From Paracholeplasma vituli (GTDB lineage: Bacteria; Bacillota_I; Bacilli_A; Acholeplasmatales; UBA5453): 64,000 nucleotides of DNA. The stretch lies in contig NZ_JAOEGN010000004.1 of NCBI RefSeq assembly GCF_025446935.1, positions 1 through 64,000 of the forward strand, written 5' to 3'. Positions 1 to 7,533 of the stretch are shown piece after piece. Below the pieces are notes generated by a model. It was not told where the DNA came from, did not search any database, and worked only from the letters and a program-made list of their open reading frames with translations. Numbering within the stretch: position 1 is the first letter of the stretch; the number at the start of each line of letters is the position of its first letter. The translations under genes and the position numbers were made by a program.

Positions 1-1
1 C

Positions 2-52
2 TACAAAATGACTAAGAACGCTCCAATCGCCGACATGGCGGGAATGGACTAA
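2..52 (+). CDS. C-terminal end of a gene cut by the window edge (product unknown)
   Basis: One frame reads open from the window edge to a TAA at 50-52 and encodes a tail ending ADMAGMD. A strong hairpin terminator follows after 10 bases, which supports a real gene end. The stretch is visibly richer in G and C than what follows. Sixteen residues are too few to name the protein. A chaperonin-like or other Met/Gly tail is possible but not supported. Confidence 0.35.
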   Translation, partial: YKMTKNAPIADMAGMD

Positions 53-62
53 CAGTGACGAA

Positions 63-97
63 AACGCCCAACAGTGCAAACTGCTGGGCGTTCTTTT
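63..97 (+). terminator. Rho-independent terminator of the edge gene
   Basis: AACGCCCA at 63-70 pairs with TGGGCGTT at 85-92, and CAGT pairs with ACTG inside, with one mismatch. A CTTTT tract follows. It closes the partial gene at the window edge. Confidence 0.8.
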
Positions 98-293
98 AAT
101 CTTAGGGTGTAGTTATTTGACGTTTACCGAAAGGTCAATAAAAACACGAAAGAAGAAGGCTTTCTAATACACTGATATTAATCAGAAACTAGGTGTGATA
201 TAATTGTGAATATAGAATGCTCGATAAATTGTTAAGTTATAGGGCTATTAAAAGAATTTTTGTATGAACTTTAAAAAGAAAGCTATTATAAGG

Positions 294-612
294 TTGACAT
301 TAATAATTATGTATGATATAATCATTTTGATGAAATTAAATATATAAATTCTATGAAGAGAAAGAGTAAACTAATTATTTGTCCTACAGAGAGTTGGCGT
401 TATGCTGAGAGCCAATGTTCAAAGATTAATTGAAAATCATCTCTGAGAAGCAGAACTGAAATTTATATAGTAAGTAATGCAGGTAGTCCACCTTTAAAAG
501 GAACACGTATTATAATGTACGATAATGAGTGTTATAAATTAATTATATTAATTTATAAAATTTGGGTGGTAACGCGGGTATAACTCGTCCCTTTTATAGG
601 GACGGGTTTTTT
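294..612 (+). promoter_or_regulatory. Promoter and T-box leader of brnQ
   Basis: A near-perfect promoter (TTGACA 294-299, 17-base spacer, TATAAT 317-322) precedes a leader with T-box hallmarks. The T-box sequence GGGTGGTAACGCGG lies at 564-577. It is followed by a terminator, ACTCGTCCC 583-591 pairing with GGGACGGGT 599-607, then a T run. The 5' domain has CAGAG (387-391) pairing with CTCTG (441-445). It encloses a TTGGC/GCCAA hairpin and an ATC triplet at 436-438 in the place expected for the specifier. Known T-box biology: uncharged tRNA pairs with the specifier and the T-box and prevents termination. An ATC (Ile) specifier fits the downstream branched-chain permease, but the codon is inferred. 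Stem I looks shorter than usual. Confidence 0.88.
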
Positions 613-657
613 TTATTTCTAAAATGATATTATAATAAGCAGCAAGGGGGAATGGTA

Positions 658-723
658 ATGGAAAGTGATATTGATATTAAGATTAGCGACCATAAAAGAA
701 AAAGAATAAAATGGAGGTTTTAG
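658..723 (+). CDS. Possible 21-residue upstream peptide of brnQ
   Basis: AAGGGGG at 644-650 is an excellent ribosome binding site seven bases before ATG 658. The frame runs 21 codons to a TAG at 721-723, one base before the brnQ ATG. The peptide starts MESDIDIKIS and ends in a basic, Trp-containing tail. It has four Ile codons, near its start and close to its end. Its own stop lies just past the brnQ ribosome binding site, so translation could be coupled. It could be a leader peptide, a decayed gene or chance. No homologue is recognised. Confidence 0.4.
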   Translation: MESDIDIKISDHKRKRIKWRF

Positions 724-724
724 T

Positions 725-2044
725 ATGGAGAATCTTAAAAAAAAGAGGTTATTTTTTGTTAGTTTGATGCTATTTTCAATGTTTTTTGGTGCAGGTAATT
801 TAATATTTCCACCACAATTAGGACAATTATCAGGAACAAATATGCCATTAGCAATGGGAGGATTTTTAATTTCGGCAGTGGGTCTTCCTATACTTGCAGT
901 TGCTGTAGTAGCTAAGACAGGAGGACTTCATATATTGGCAAGTCGTGTACATCCCAAATTTGCATTTGCATTTACTGTCTTGATTTATTTATCAATCGGA
1001 CCTTTCCTTGGCATACCGAGAGCAGCCAGCTTAGCCTTTGAAATGGGCATTTCGCCATTTTTATCTAGTTCTATAGGTGTAAGCAAAATCCCTTTATTTG
1101 TATATTCCTTAGTTTTTTTTGGAATAGCCTATTGGTTATGCTTATCACCTTCGAAGCTGGTAGATAGATTCGGAAAATTTTTAACTCCGACACTATTGGT
1201 ATTAATTACTAGTATATTTGTATTTAGCTTATTTAAACCCATAGGAGGATTTTCTGCTCCTATTGGTGATTATGTGCATTTTCCTTTGCTTAAAGGATTT
1301 GTAGAAGGATATAACACCATGGATGCCATTGCTGCACTTAATTTTGGGATTGTAATTACTATTGCTTTAAAAGAAATGGGAGTAACAGATGAGAAAAGGC
1401 TTGTATCCAATACTATAAAGTCAGGAGCCATAGCAGGCTTATTTCTAACAATCATATATTTAATGCTTTCATATTTGGGGGCTACTTCAATGTCAAAGTT
1501 CGGCACAACTGAAAATGGAGCTCAAACACTTACAAATGTAGTATTCTATTTATTTGGACAAAAAGGATCTGTATTATTAGGGTTAATATTTTCTCTTGCT
1601 TGTTTAACAACATCAGTAGGACTTTTAACTTCCTGTAGTCAATACTTTGCAAAGATAATGCCTAAGATTTCATATAAAGCTTGGATTACAATACTCTCTG
1701 TATCAAGTATGATATTTGCAAATGTAGGATTGACACAAATACTTAAATTTTCGTTCCCAGTTTTGATAGCTATATATCCAATGGCAATTGTTCTTATGGT
1801 CCTTGCATTCTTTCATAATTTATTCAAGGGGAATTCTTATGTATATTTATTTACAATGGTATGCACTTCCTTTGTCAGTATCTTAGAAGCCTTAGGACAT
1901 TTTGGATTAAAAGTTGGTATTCTAAACAATCTACCATTTTATTCTAAAGGACTTGGCTGGATTATCCCAGCAGCTGTTGGCTTAGTAGCAGGATTGATTT
2001 ACGGAAGCCTAAAGAAGAAAAGATTTGAGAACAATATAAGATAA
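725..2044 (+). CDS. brnQ: Branched-chain amino acid:cation symporter BrnQ
   Basis: This 439-residue inner-membrane permease of the LIVCS family takes up leucine, isoleucine and valine with Na+ or H+. The N-terminal FFGAGNLIFPP motif (about residues 20-30) is the family signature. About twelve hydrophobic helices follow, and the length is typical. AATGGAGG lies just upstream and supports ATG 725. It is the only intact gene downstream of the T-box leader, so it should be induced when the cognate charged tRNA (probably tRNA-Ile) is scarce. T-box control and sequence style suggest acquisition from or sharing with Clostridia-like Bacillota, and the surroundings are gene fragments. The transport family is clear. 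The preferred substrate is not visible. Confidence 0.93.
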   Translation: MENLKKKRLFFVSLMLFSMFFGAGNLIFPPQLGQLSGTNMPLAMGGFLISAVGLPILAVAVVAKTGGLHILASRVHPKFAFAFTVLIYLSIGPFLGIPRAASLAFEMGISPFLSSSIGVSKIPLFVYSLVFFGIAYWLCLSPSKLVDRFGKFLTPTLLVLITSIFVFSLFKPIGGFSAPIGDYVHFPLLKGFVEGYNTMDAIAALNFGIVITIALKEMGVTDEKRLVSNTIKSGAIAGLFLTIIYLMLSYLGATSMSKFGTTENGAQTLTNVVFYLFGQKGSVLLGLIFSLACLTTSVGLLTSCSQYFAKIMPKISYKAWITILSVSSMIFANVGLTQILKFSFPVLIAIYPMAIVLMVLAFFHNLFKGNSYVYLFTMVCTSFVSILEALGHFGLKVGILNNLPFYSKGLGWIIPAAVGLVAGLIYGSLKKKRFENNIR

Positions 2045-2103
2045 AACTTATATTTAAAGGTAATAATTTAAATATAAAAGACACTTTTTAAATATAAATA
2101 AAC

Positions 2104-2232
2104 ATGAATGCTGATGTGATTCTTGTAATGAAGGGTGGCGATATTATCGAAAGTGGCAGCCATAAAGAGTTGCTTGAAAAGAACGGTTTCTATGCGGAAC
2201 TGTACAACAGTCTGTTTGAGACTGAGGTATAG
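2104..2232 (+). pseudogene. C-terminal remnant of an ABC exporter ATPase subunit
   Basis: The 42 codons encode the very end of an MsbA/MdlB-type exporter: a DVILVMKGGDIIESGSHKELL stretch matches the conserved segment after the H-loop, and FYAELYNSLFE is the usual tail. Walker A, the signature motif, Walker B and the membrane domain are all missing, and nothing related lies upstream. The fragment is less AT-rich than its flanks, which suggests a piece left by a transferred gene. Confidence 0.8.
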
Positions 2233-2348
2233 CAAAATTTGTAGAAACATTTAAGGGGTGATTGAGAATCTTGATCAAAGATATAAGTACTGTAAATACT
2301 AATCCCCACAGTCTTAAAGAAAAAACTTATTAGAAAAGGAGCATTATT

Positions 2349-3026
2349 ATGCAAGCAATTATAGAAACATTATTTGACATTGTATATCTATCTACTGTAA
2401 TCATTATGGGTATCATGATGATAAAAAACAGTAACGGTAACAAGCAATATAAGCTATTTGGAATTATGGCAGTAACCTTAGGCTTAGGTGATGCCTTCCA
2501 CCTTGTACCCAGAGCATTAGCACTTAATACAACAGGGCTTGAAAACTTCACTGCTGCGTTAGGAACCGGCAAGTTTATCACCTCAATAACAATGACTGTA
2601 TTTTATATAATATTGTATTATGTTTGGCGTTTACGCTATAAGGTTGATGAAAAGGGTGCATTAACTATTTCAGTTTATGCATTAGCAATTATAAGGATTG
2701 TACTTAGCTTTATGCCGCAAAATGCATGGACTAGCGATACACCGCCATTAGCTTGGGGTATTTATCGTAATATTCCTTTTGCCGCGATGGGTATTCTAAT
2801 TATTGTGCTGTTTTATCAAAGTACTAAGAAAACAAATGATATTGCCTTTAAATACATGTGGTTGACCATCGTTCTTAGTTTTGCGTTTTATATCCCTGTA
2901 GTTTTATGGGGCGATGTTCACCCTCTTATAGGAATGCTTATGATACCCAAAACATTAGCTTATGTTTGGACAATATATATTGGATTCAGCGAAATGAGAA
3001 GATTAAATAAACAGAAAGTGTCATAG
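2349..3026 (+). CDS. Seven-helix integral membrane protein, function unknown
   Basis: The 225-residue protein consists almost entirely of seven hydrophobic segments, at about residues 5-25, 34-55, 76-95, 105-122, 141-157, 169-188 and 197-217. A conserved-looking GDAFHLVPR lies at the second helix and WGDVHP near the sixth loop. AAAAGGAG before ATG 2349 supports the start. A terminator follows directly, so the gene is monocistronic. I do not recognise a characterised family. The His, Asp and Arg residues within membrane segments would suit a transporter, sensor or enzyme, but none is claimed. Confidence 0.75.
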   Translation: MQAIIETLFDIVYLSTVIIMGIMMIKNSNGNKQYKLFGIMAVTLGLGDAFHLVPRALALNTTGLENFTAALGTGKFITSITMTVFYIILYYVWRLRYKVDEKGALTISVYALAIIRIVLSFMPQNAWTSDTPPLAWGIYRNIPFAAMGILIIVLFYQSTKKTNDIAFKYMWLTIVLSFAFYIPVVLWGDVHPLIGMLMIPKTLAYVWTIYIGFSEMRRLNKQKVS

Positions 3027-3048
3027 TTGTTTTTAATGAAAGCTAGAG

Positions 3049-3084
3049 CCTTACCACGGAATTAAGAATGGTAGGGTTTTTTTT
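3049..3084 (+). terminator. Rho-independent terminator
   Basis: CCTTACCA (3049-3056) pairs with TGGTAGGG (3069-3076), with one G-T pair, and is followed by eight T. It ends the membrane-protein gene. Confidence 0.8.
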
Positions 3085-3553
3085 CATCACTACACTGTGC
3101 TTCTATTTCTGCGCCGTTTTTAAAAGTTAATCATACATTGTCTTTATATTAAACAGTAGCATGATCCACAAGATGTTGAGCTTTAGTAAGGTAAAAGTGG
3201 TAAAACATTCCGTTGTAACGTGCTTGAGAAATTAGGTCATAGCATATGTATACCAAGAAAGACTGCCTAAAGGTATTATCATCAAGGTGCAGCTTAACAT
3301 AATTTCCAATTGTTAATATGCGGTATAGTATAAACAATAATTTTACCAAATCGAAAAAAAGTTATTTACACCAGATGATTTTAGTGAATTTCTATTAAAA
3401 TATACTTTAGAAAAATAGTATAAATTTATAGGGATATTAACTAAATAGTAATATCTAAATTATATATTATAAATAGGATATTAGATAAATCCAGTGTAAA
3501 CTTTCAAGTTGTCGGGATAAAGTTGAAAAGGAAAATTGTTAATTTATAAGGGG
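3085..3553. other. Non-coding AT-rich stretch with no supported gene
   Basis: No ORF here has a convincing ribosome binding site. A 21-codon open stretch ending in TAG at 3416-3418 (reading KKLFTPDDFSEFLLKYTLEK) has protein-like composition and might be a remnant, but it is too short to assign. Confidence 0.4.
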
Positions 3554-3699
3554 ATGAGACGTATAAAAAAAATATTATATTTAATGTTAATTGTGTTTCA
3601 GATACTATTTTAATAGTTTTGGGTTTCGTTGGTATTTGCTTAATTATAGTTGGTGCCTTAGGATTGAGGAAAGTTACGAGAAAAAAATTTATAGTATGA
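3554..3699 (+). pseudogene. Possible small membrane protein, frameshifted
   Basis: ATG 3554 follows AAGGGG and reads MRRIKKILYLM before stopping early. Another frame contains a clear membrane helix with a basic tail (LGFVGICLIIVGALGLRK, then KFIV and TGA at 3697-3699). The two pieces would join as one roughly 49-residue single-span protein if the run of eight A at 3564-3571 had one base more. That makes a homopolymer frameshift likely, either real or a sequencing error. The call is weak because the reading is so short. Confidence 0.3.
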
Positions 3700-3755
3700 A
3701 ACCGTGAATAGTAATTTGTCGTACTATTAAGAGTAACTTTGAGAGGAGTTTAGAA

Positions 3756-4151
3756 ATGAAAAAAATCGTTGTGTTTTTAATTATCTTTATTGTGATTTTT
3801 GGATTGACAGCTTGTAAAAAAGAAGGTATATCATTATATGAGGCTACTGGCTTTGAAATAGGAAACATAGAAAGCGCAGGTTGTAACACTTCTTTAGTTC
3901 AATCTTATGCATGGGAATTTGATAGGAAATTTTATCAGCATTTAGATGTTCTATATGAAATTACTGATTCTAATATAAATGATAAAATGAATGCAAGATT
4001 AATTGTTTATGTTTATACAAACAATGGTGATTCTACAATTTTCTATTTTATAAATGACTTTATATATTTTAGAAATGATAACACAAATACTAACTATGTT
4101 TCAATTAAAAAAACAAATATTGATTACAGTAAGGTTATCCAAAATATCTAA
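3756..4151 (+). CDS. Small lipoprotein, function unknown
   Basis: The 131-residue protein has a classic lipoprotein signal: a Lys-Lys start, a hydrophobic core of isoleucines and phenylalanines, and a lipobox ending at Cys20 (GLTAC). Mature protein would be lipid-anchored on the outer face of the membrane. GAGAGGAG before ATG 3756 supports the start. The mature part is about 110 residues with many Asn, Tyr and Phe and no motif I recognise. Composition is even more AT-rich than neighbouring genes, as is common in transferred DNA. Confidence 0.78.
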   Translation: MKKIVVFLIIFIVIFGLTACKKEGISLYEATGFEIGNIESAGCNTSLVQSYAWEFDRKFYQHLDVLYEITDSNINDKMNARLIVYVYTNNGDSTIFYFINDFIYFRNDNTNTNYVSIKKTNIDYSKVIQNI

Positions 4152-4254
4152 TCTAATTTATAGAAAGAAAAATTAGATAATATAAATCGAGCGACAACTT
4201 CCAATTTATCGATTTTGTTAAAATGTTTTTCCCCATTTCAATGTTAAAAAGGAT

Positions 4255-4304
4255 GGGTACGAAAAAATGAACAGGGGTGCGAACTTTTCAACTAGGCGTA
4301 CGAA
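4255..4304 (+). repeat. Three 20-bp-spaced short direct repeats
   Basis: GGGTACGAA (4255), GGGTGCGAA (4275) and GGCGTACGAA (4295) lie exactly 20 bp apart, close to two helical turns. Spaced terminal repeats like these are known at the ends of IS21-family elements, but no IstA or IstB gene is near. I read this as a possible insertion-sequence relic. Confidence 0.4.
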
Positions 4305-4344
4305 TTGTATCAAAAAGGTAAAGCACACACATATTACAAGCATG

Positions 4345-4394
4345 GGTTTGATACATAGGCGAATGAGTGATTCGCCCTAGTATCAAGCCTTTTT
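4345..4394 (+). terminator. Long hairpin terminator
   Basis: GGTTTGATAC and GGCGAAT on the left (4345-4364) pair with ATTCGCC and GTATCAAGCC on the right (4370-4389) through a 20-bp imperfect stem, followed by TTTTT. It is too far from the lipoprotein gene to be certain of its partner and may belong to lost DNA. Confidence 0.6.
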
Positions 4395-4396
4395 AA

Positions 4397-4633
4397 TACA
4401 TTTTCAAAACGCTATTGACAGCTAACGAAGATTTAACGAGTCTGATAGACTATTTTAAAGCGTACATTATCAGTCATTACGCATTCGACAAGATTTTAAT
4501 TCACGTACCATATTTTGATCAGTATTTGATAGATGTACTAAATCAATCATCATTCAAACTAGAAGAGGGTTTTGTCATGATACCCACTTTTGTTGGGGTC
4601 ATTAAACACTTAACTTACTATTCATCAATTTGA
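4397..4633 (+). pseudogene. C-terminal fragment resembling a GNAT acetyltransferase
   Basis: An open frame begins right after a terminator and a stop codon and has only a TTG (4415) as a possible start, with no ribosome binding site. The text FDKILIHVPYFDQYLIDVL followed by SSFKLEEGFVM resembles the last strand-helix-strand of GNAT enzymes, where a neighbour-residue term and a GFK motif recur. The acetyl-CoA loop is absent. I call it a decayed remnant. A chance ORF cannot be excluded. Confidence 0.4.
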
Positions 4634-4668
4634 CTCTCTTTATAAATACCAACAAAATTAAAAAAATC

Positions 4669-4703
4669 AATGGAACTTTCGTCAATTGAGGGGTTCCATT
4701 TTT
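4669..4703 (+). terminator. Rho-independent terminator
   Basis: AATGGAAC (4669-4676) pairs with GTTCCATT (4693-4700), followed by a T run. It isolates the defence-like operon downstream from upstream transcription. Confidence 0.65.
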
Positions 4704-4740
4704 CGTTATTTGTGTAAATATCCTTATATATCTGAATCTA

Positions 4741-4794
4741 TTTTACAAAAAATGTAAAAATATATTGACATAAAATGTAAAAATGGTTTATAAT
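4741..4794 (+). promoter_or_regulatory. Promoter with two palindromic operators for the HTH-OLD operon
   Basis: TTGACA (4765-4770), an 18-base spacer and TATAAT (4789-4794) form a near-consensus promoter. Two copies of an ACA-N5-TGT palindrome lie 23 bp apart. One is centred at 4750 (TTTTACA/TGTAAAA) just upstream of the -35. The other is centred at 4773 and overlaps the 3' half of the -35 and the spacer. This suits repression by a dimeric HTH protein, most simply the product of the first gene. Autoregulation is inferred. Confidence 0.7.
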
Positions 4795-4817
4795 CAAAAG
4801 TGTAAGGGGAGGATATA

Positions 4818-5192
4818 ATGAACGTCAGAGATAAACTAAGAAATATCGGATTCCGCTTAAATGAACTAACAATATATCTGGATATTAGCAGACCCACACT
4901 TTATAAATACTTAGAACTCTTTGAAAAGCAAGAGTTTGATAGTATTGACAAAAAGACGTATGACTTGTTCAAATATATAGAATCCACAAGAGGTATCACA
5001 AAGCCGATTCTAACAGACTATCTATTTAATCAGTATGTCAAAGAATCTAAAGAAGATAAGCCAGATGAGCTTATTGAAAAAATCTCCATTTTACTCAAGT
5101 CAAAAAAGAAACTAGACAAGTCTAAAATTGAGCTAATTAAGAGAATTATAGAAGTAGAAAACATAGATGACTTAGAGAAAGGGATGAACTAA
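4818..5192 (+). CDS. HTH DNA-binding protein, likely regulator of the OLD nuclease
   Basis: The 124-residue protein has an N-terminal helix-turn-helix: FRLNELTIYLDISRPTLYKYL (about residues 12-32) has the spacing of a recognition helix with the SRPTLYKY contact face. A second half rich in Lys, Glu, Ile and Leu is probably helical and may dimerise or bind a partner. AAGGGGAGG before ATG 4818 is a strong ribosome binding site. Its stop lies one base before the start of the nuclease gene, so the two are translated together. Two palindromes in its own promoter suggest that it represses the pair. It could instead be an antitoxin-like partner of the nuclease. No closer family is recognised. Confidence 0.75.
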   Translation: MNVRDKLRNIGFRLNELTIYLDISRPTLYKYLELFEKQEFDSIDKKTYDLFKYIESTRGITKPILTDYLFNQYVKESKEDKPDELIEKISILLKSKKKLDKSKIELIKRIIEVENIDDLEKGMN

Positions 5193-5193
5193 T

Positions 5194-7041
5194 ATGGGTC
5201 ACAGAGTCTTGCAAATTAAGAATTATAAGAATGTTGGTATTGATGAGAAACAAGAATTATTGCTTAACGCTAGTACAAGTAAGGGTGAATTTGGTGGATT
5301 GGTTATTTTGATTGGTCCAAACAATAGTGGTAAAACCAATGTGCTTTCTGCATTGACTGCTATGCGTGACCCTAATTTCGCACCATTTACAGCTGTTGAT
5401 TTACCTGATTTCGATAATGCACAGGGTGATTTAGAAGTTAGCTTAGTCATACATGAAGGAAAAGCAATGTATGGCTTTAACAAGAAATACTCCAATAAGA
5501 TACCTAAGAATCAATATTTTGTTAAGAAAGAAGATGGCGCCAATTTATTCTTCGATAATAAAGATATAACCGAATATGCGATGAATCTAGCTATGTCAAC
5601 TATTAGTAGGTTAATAAGTATGAAAAACTCACATTACCCTAATGATGAGAACTGGATTATAACTAGTGCAGAATGGAAAACTGTAAAGACTATCGATAAA
5701 AATAATATGCGGAATCATGCCACATTAATACACAGTATTCTCAATAAAGTTGTTAACTATCAAAGTTACGGGTACAATTTTTTTAGAAGTCATGTTGATG
5801 GTAGTCTAACAGATGAAAGAATAAAAGGATATATAAATGAGTTTGGCTTCAACAGTGAAAAGTTGGATGTATTGAGAAACTATGAAGAGAAAAACAATTT
5901 TAGTATTTTACCTAACGTAATTTTGTATTCACCTGTTAATTTCAAGAATTCAGATTTAACAATTCAACCTGGAAATATTGATACTTCAAACTTTTATAGA
6001 CACATCTTTAAAGCAATAGACTACGATATTGAAGAATTGAAGAATTGTTATACAAAAGTTAAAGAACAAAATATGCCTGGTCTTCTCAAGAAAACCGCAA
6101 AGACAATTAACATTAAATTAGAAGAGTTAAGCGAGCAGTTCAATAAGTTATTCCATTTGAACAAAAACAAATATACATTTGAAATCACACTTGAAACCAA
6201 TAGTATCTATCTAACGCTTATGCTAAATGAAACGCCTTTACACCTTGATAAACAATCGTTAGGTTTCAAATGGTTCTTTGAGTTCTATTTTACAATGGTT
6301 GCTAAATCGGGATTAAATCGTGGGGATATCATTGTAATGGATGAACCAGCTACTAATCTGCACGTTTCAGGTATTGTTGAACTACGTAAATTTATCAAAG
6401 AGTATGCTGAAAGAAATGAACTAACATTTGTACTAAGTACGCACAATCCATTCTTTATCGATGTGAACTATTTAGAAGAAGTTAGAGTCATAAATCGAGT
6501 TGGTGATCATTCAGTCATTCAAAGTAAATTCCATTTAGTAGAAGATGGTGAGAATGATGATACAGATGCGATTAGACCAATTAAAGATGCTTTAACTGTA
6601 CCAAGACATATATTAGTAGACCCAAATGTACCTACCATATATGTTGAGGGTATAACAGACTATCTTTATCTAACAGCATTTGCAAGTATCTTAAAGATAG
6701 ACAAGTTCCTATTTATGCCAATACAGGGCATAAGTAAAAAGAATCTTGTTGATACCATTCTGAAAATTGATAAGAATCCAATATTCTTAGTAGATGGTGA
6801 TAAACCAGCAATTCAGTTCAAAGAAATGGTATTGAAAAAAGCTTACAAAAATGTAGAGGTCATTTCACTAAAAGAAGTGGACGAAACATTCATGAATATT
6901 GAACAGTTGTTCGATGCAACCGATAGATTGGATAAATCATTTATCAATGCAGCAAACTTCAAGGCAAGAATTAAAAAAGGGAAGTTAAACAAAGTTACAA
7001 AAGACAATTTCGCGAAATTGTTTGACTATATTACCGTTTAA
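5194..7041 (+). CDS. OLD-family ATPase/TOPRIM nuclease
   Basis: The 615-residue protein has the overcoming-lysogenization-defect layout. An ABC/RecF-like ATPase comes first: Walker A GPNNSGKT at 41-48, Walker B IIVMDEPATNLH at 379-390, switch His417 in LSTHNPFF. A C-terminal TOPRIM nuclease follows, with the acidic residue in VEGITDY (Glu485) and LVDGDKPA with Asp534 and Asp536. A long poorly conserved insertion with a likely helical arm lies between Walker A and the signature region, as in OLD proteins. Enzymes of this class cut DNA and several act in phage defence (OLD of P2, GajA of Gabija, related AriA/AriB). Here no UvrD-like GajB partner follows; instead an HTH protein precedes it with a one-base gap. 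Defence by abortive infection is inference. Confidence 0.9.
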   Translation: MGHRVLQIKNYKNVGIDEKQELLLNASTSKGEFGGLVILIGPNNSGKTNVLSALTAMRDPNFAPFTAVDLPDFDNAQGDLEVSLVIHEGKAMYGFNKKYSNKIPKNQYFVKKEDGANLFFDNKDITEYAMNLAMSTISRLISMKNSHYPNDENWIITSAEWKTVKTIDKNNMRNHATLIHSILNKVVNYQSYGYNFFRSHVDGSLTDERIKGYINEFGFNSEKLDVLRNYEEKNNFSILPNVILYSPVNFKNSDLTIQPGNIDTSNFYRHIFKAIDYDIEELKNCYTKVKEQNMPGLLKKTAKTINIKLEELSEQFNKLFHLNKNKYTFEITLETNSIYLTLMLNETPLHLDKQSLGFKWFFEFYFTMVAKSGLNRGDIIVMDEPATNLHVSGIVELRKFIKEYAERNELTFVLSTHNPFFIDVNYLEEVRVINRVGDHSVIQSKFHLVEDGENDDTDAIRPIKDALTVPRHILVDPNVPTIYVEGITDYLYLTAFASILKIDKFLFMPIQGISKKNLVDTILKIDKNPIFLVDGDKPAIQFKEMVLKKAYKNVEVISLKEVDETFMNIEQLFDATDRLDKSFINAANFKARIKKGKLNKVTKDNFAKLFDYITV

Positions 7042-7308
7042 CTTAAATATTTAAGTATTTTATTAATATTCTATAAAAAAGCGGATAAAAATGAAATCAT
7101 CAAAGAAAGAGACAACAAAAAAGTTCAAGTACTCAATATGAAAGCCTTTATATCCAACTTAAATCGTGTCGATGATAAACTCTCGGAATGGAATGAACCG
7201 ATATGGATGCTTTTAGTAAAAAGTGCTGTTGTCCATAGAGATAAAAGCATAACTTTTAAACTAAACAATGGAAATGAGATCAAAAGTTTTGCAAATGGTG
7301 ACAAATAG
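7042..7308 (+). pseudogene. C-terminal remnant of a large serine recombinase
   Basis: The open frame has no start codon of its own. From about 7081 it reads like the end of a large serine recombinase: a helical stretch, then FISNLNRVDDKLSEWNEPIW and LLVKSAVVHRDKSITFKLNNG, matching the conserved LV-x-VHRDGRITFRF-type tail. The catalytic serine domain and recombinase domain are absent. It is immediate evidence that a site-specifically integrating element once ended here, just downstream of the OLD nuclease. Confidence 0.72.
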
Positions 7309-7358
7309 TGACATCAATGACATTATTGAGACAAATGAAGCAGTTGGAGGTAAAATCA

Positions 7359-7448
7359 ATGAAACCTATTGAGAACTTTATTCATGAATTTAAACAAATA
7401 ATGGAACTATTTCAAAGCATATCTTTTGGAGTCAATTTATTTTGGTGA
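7359..7448 (+). CDS. Possible 29-residue peptide, or truncated gene start
   Basis: GGAGG at 7346-7350 stands eight bases before ATG 7359, and the frame reads MKPIENFIHEFKQIMELF before a TGA at 7446-7448. In tandem recombinase loci the next gene starts in this place, so this may be the head of a second gene cut off where the next segment joins. No function can be assigned. Confidence 0.3.
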   Translation: MKPIENFIHEFKQIMELFQSISFGVNLFW

Positions 7449-7450
7449 TA

Positions 7451-7512
7451 TTAGAAAACGGGACAAAATATTCATAAAACACATTGTAAAACGGGACAAA
7501 CAGTTGTATAAT
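7451..7512 (+). promoter_or_regulatory. Upstream pair of AAAACGGGACA repeats and promoter of the AAA ATPase
   Basis: AAAACGGGACA occurs at 7455 and 7488, 33 bp apart in the same orientation. The first lies in the longer TTAGAAAACGGGACAA (7451-7466). A promoter with TTGTAA (7484-7489), a 17-base spacer and TATAAT (7507-7512) overlaps the second copy, so a protein bound there would affect initiation. The same pair recurs after the gene. Confidence 0.65.
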
Positions 7513-7533
7513 ATGATTATCGAGGTGGTTAAT

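Noticed and set aside
2271-2333. A 20-codon frame from TTG before the seven-helix protein
   Set aside because: TTG start with a distant AGGGG, no motif and no conservation evidence.
3149-3349. A 66-codon minus-strand ORF
   Set aside because: No ribosome binding site, no recognisable motif, and composition typical of AT-rich non-coding DNA.
5223-5495. Minus-strand ORF inside the OLD nuclease
   Set aside because: Shadow of a strongly supported gene with intact ATPase and TOPRIM motifs.
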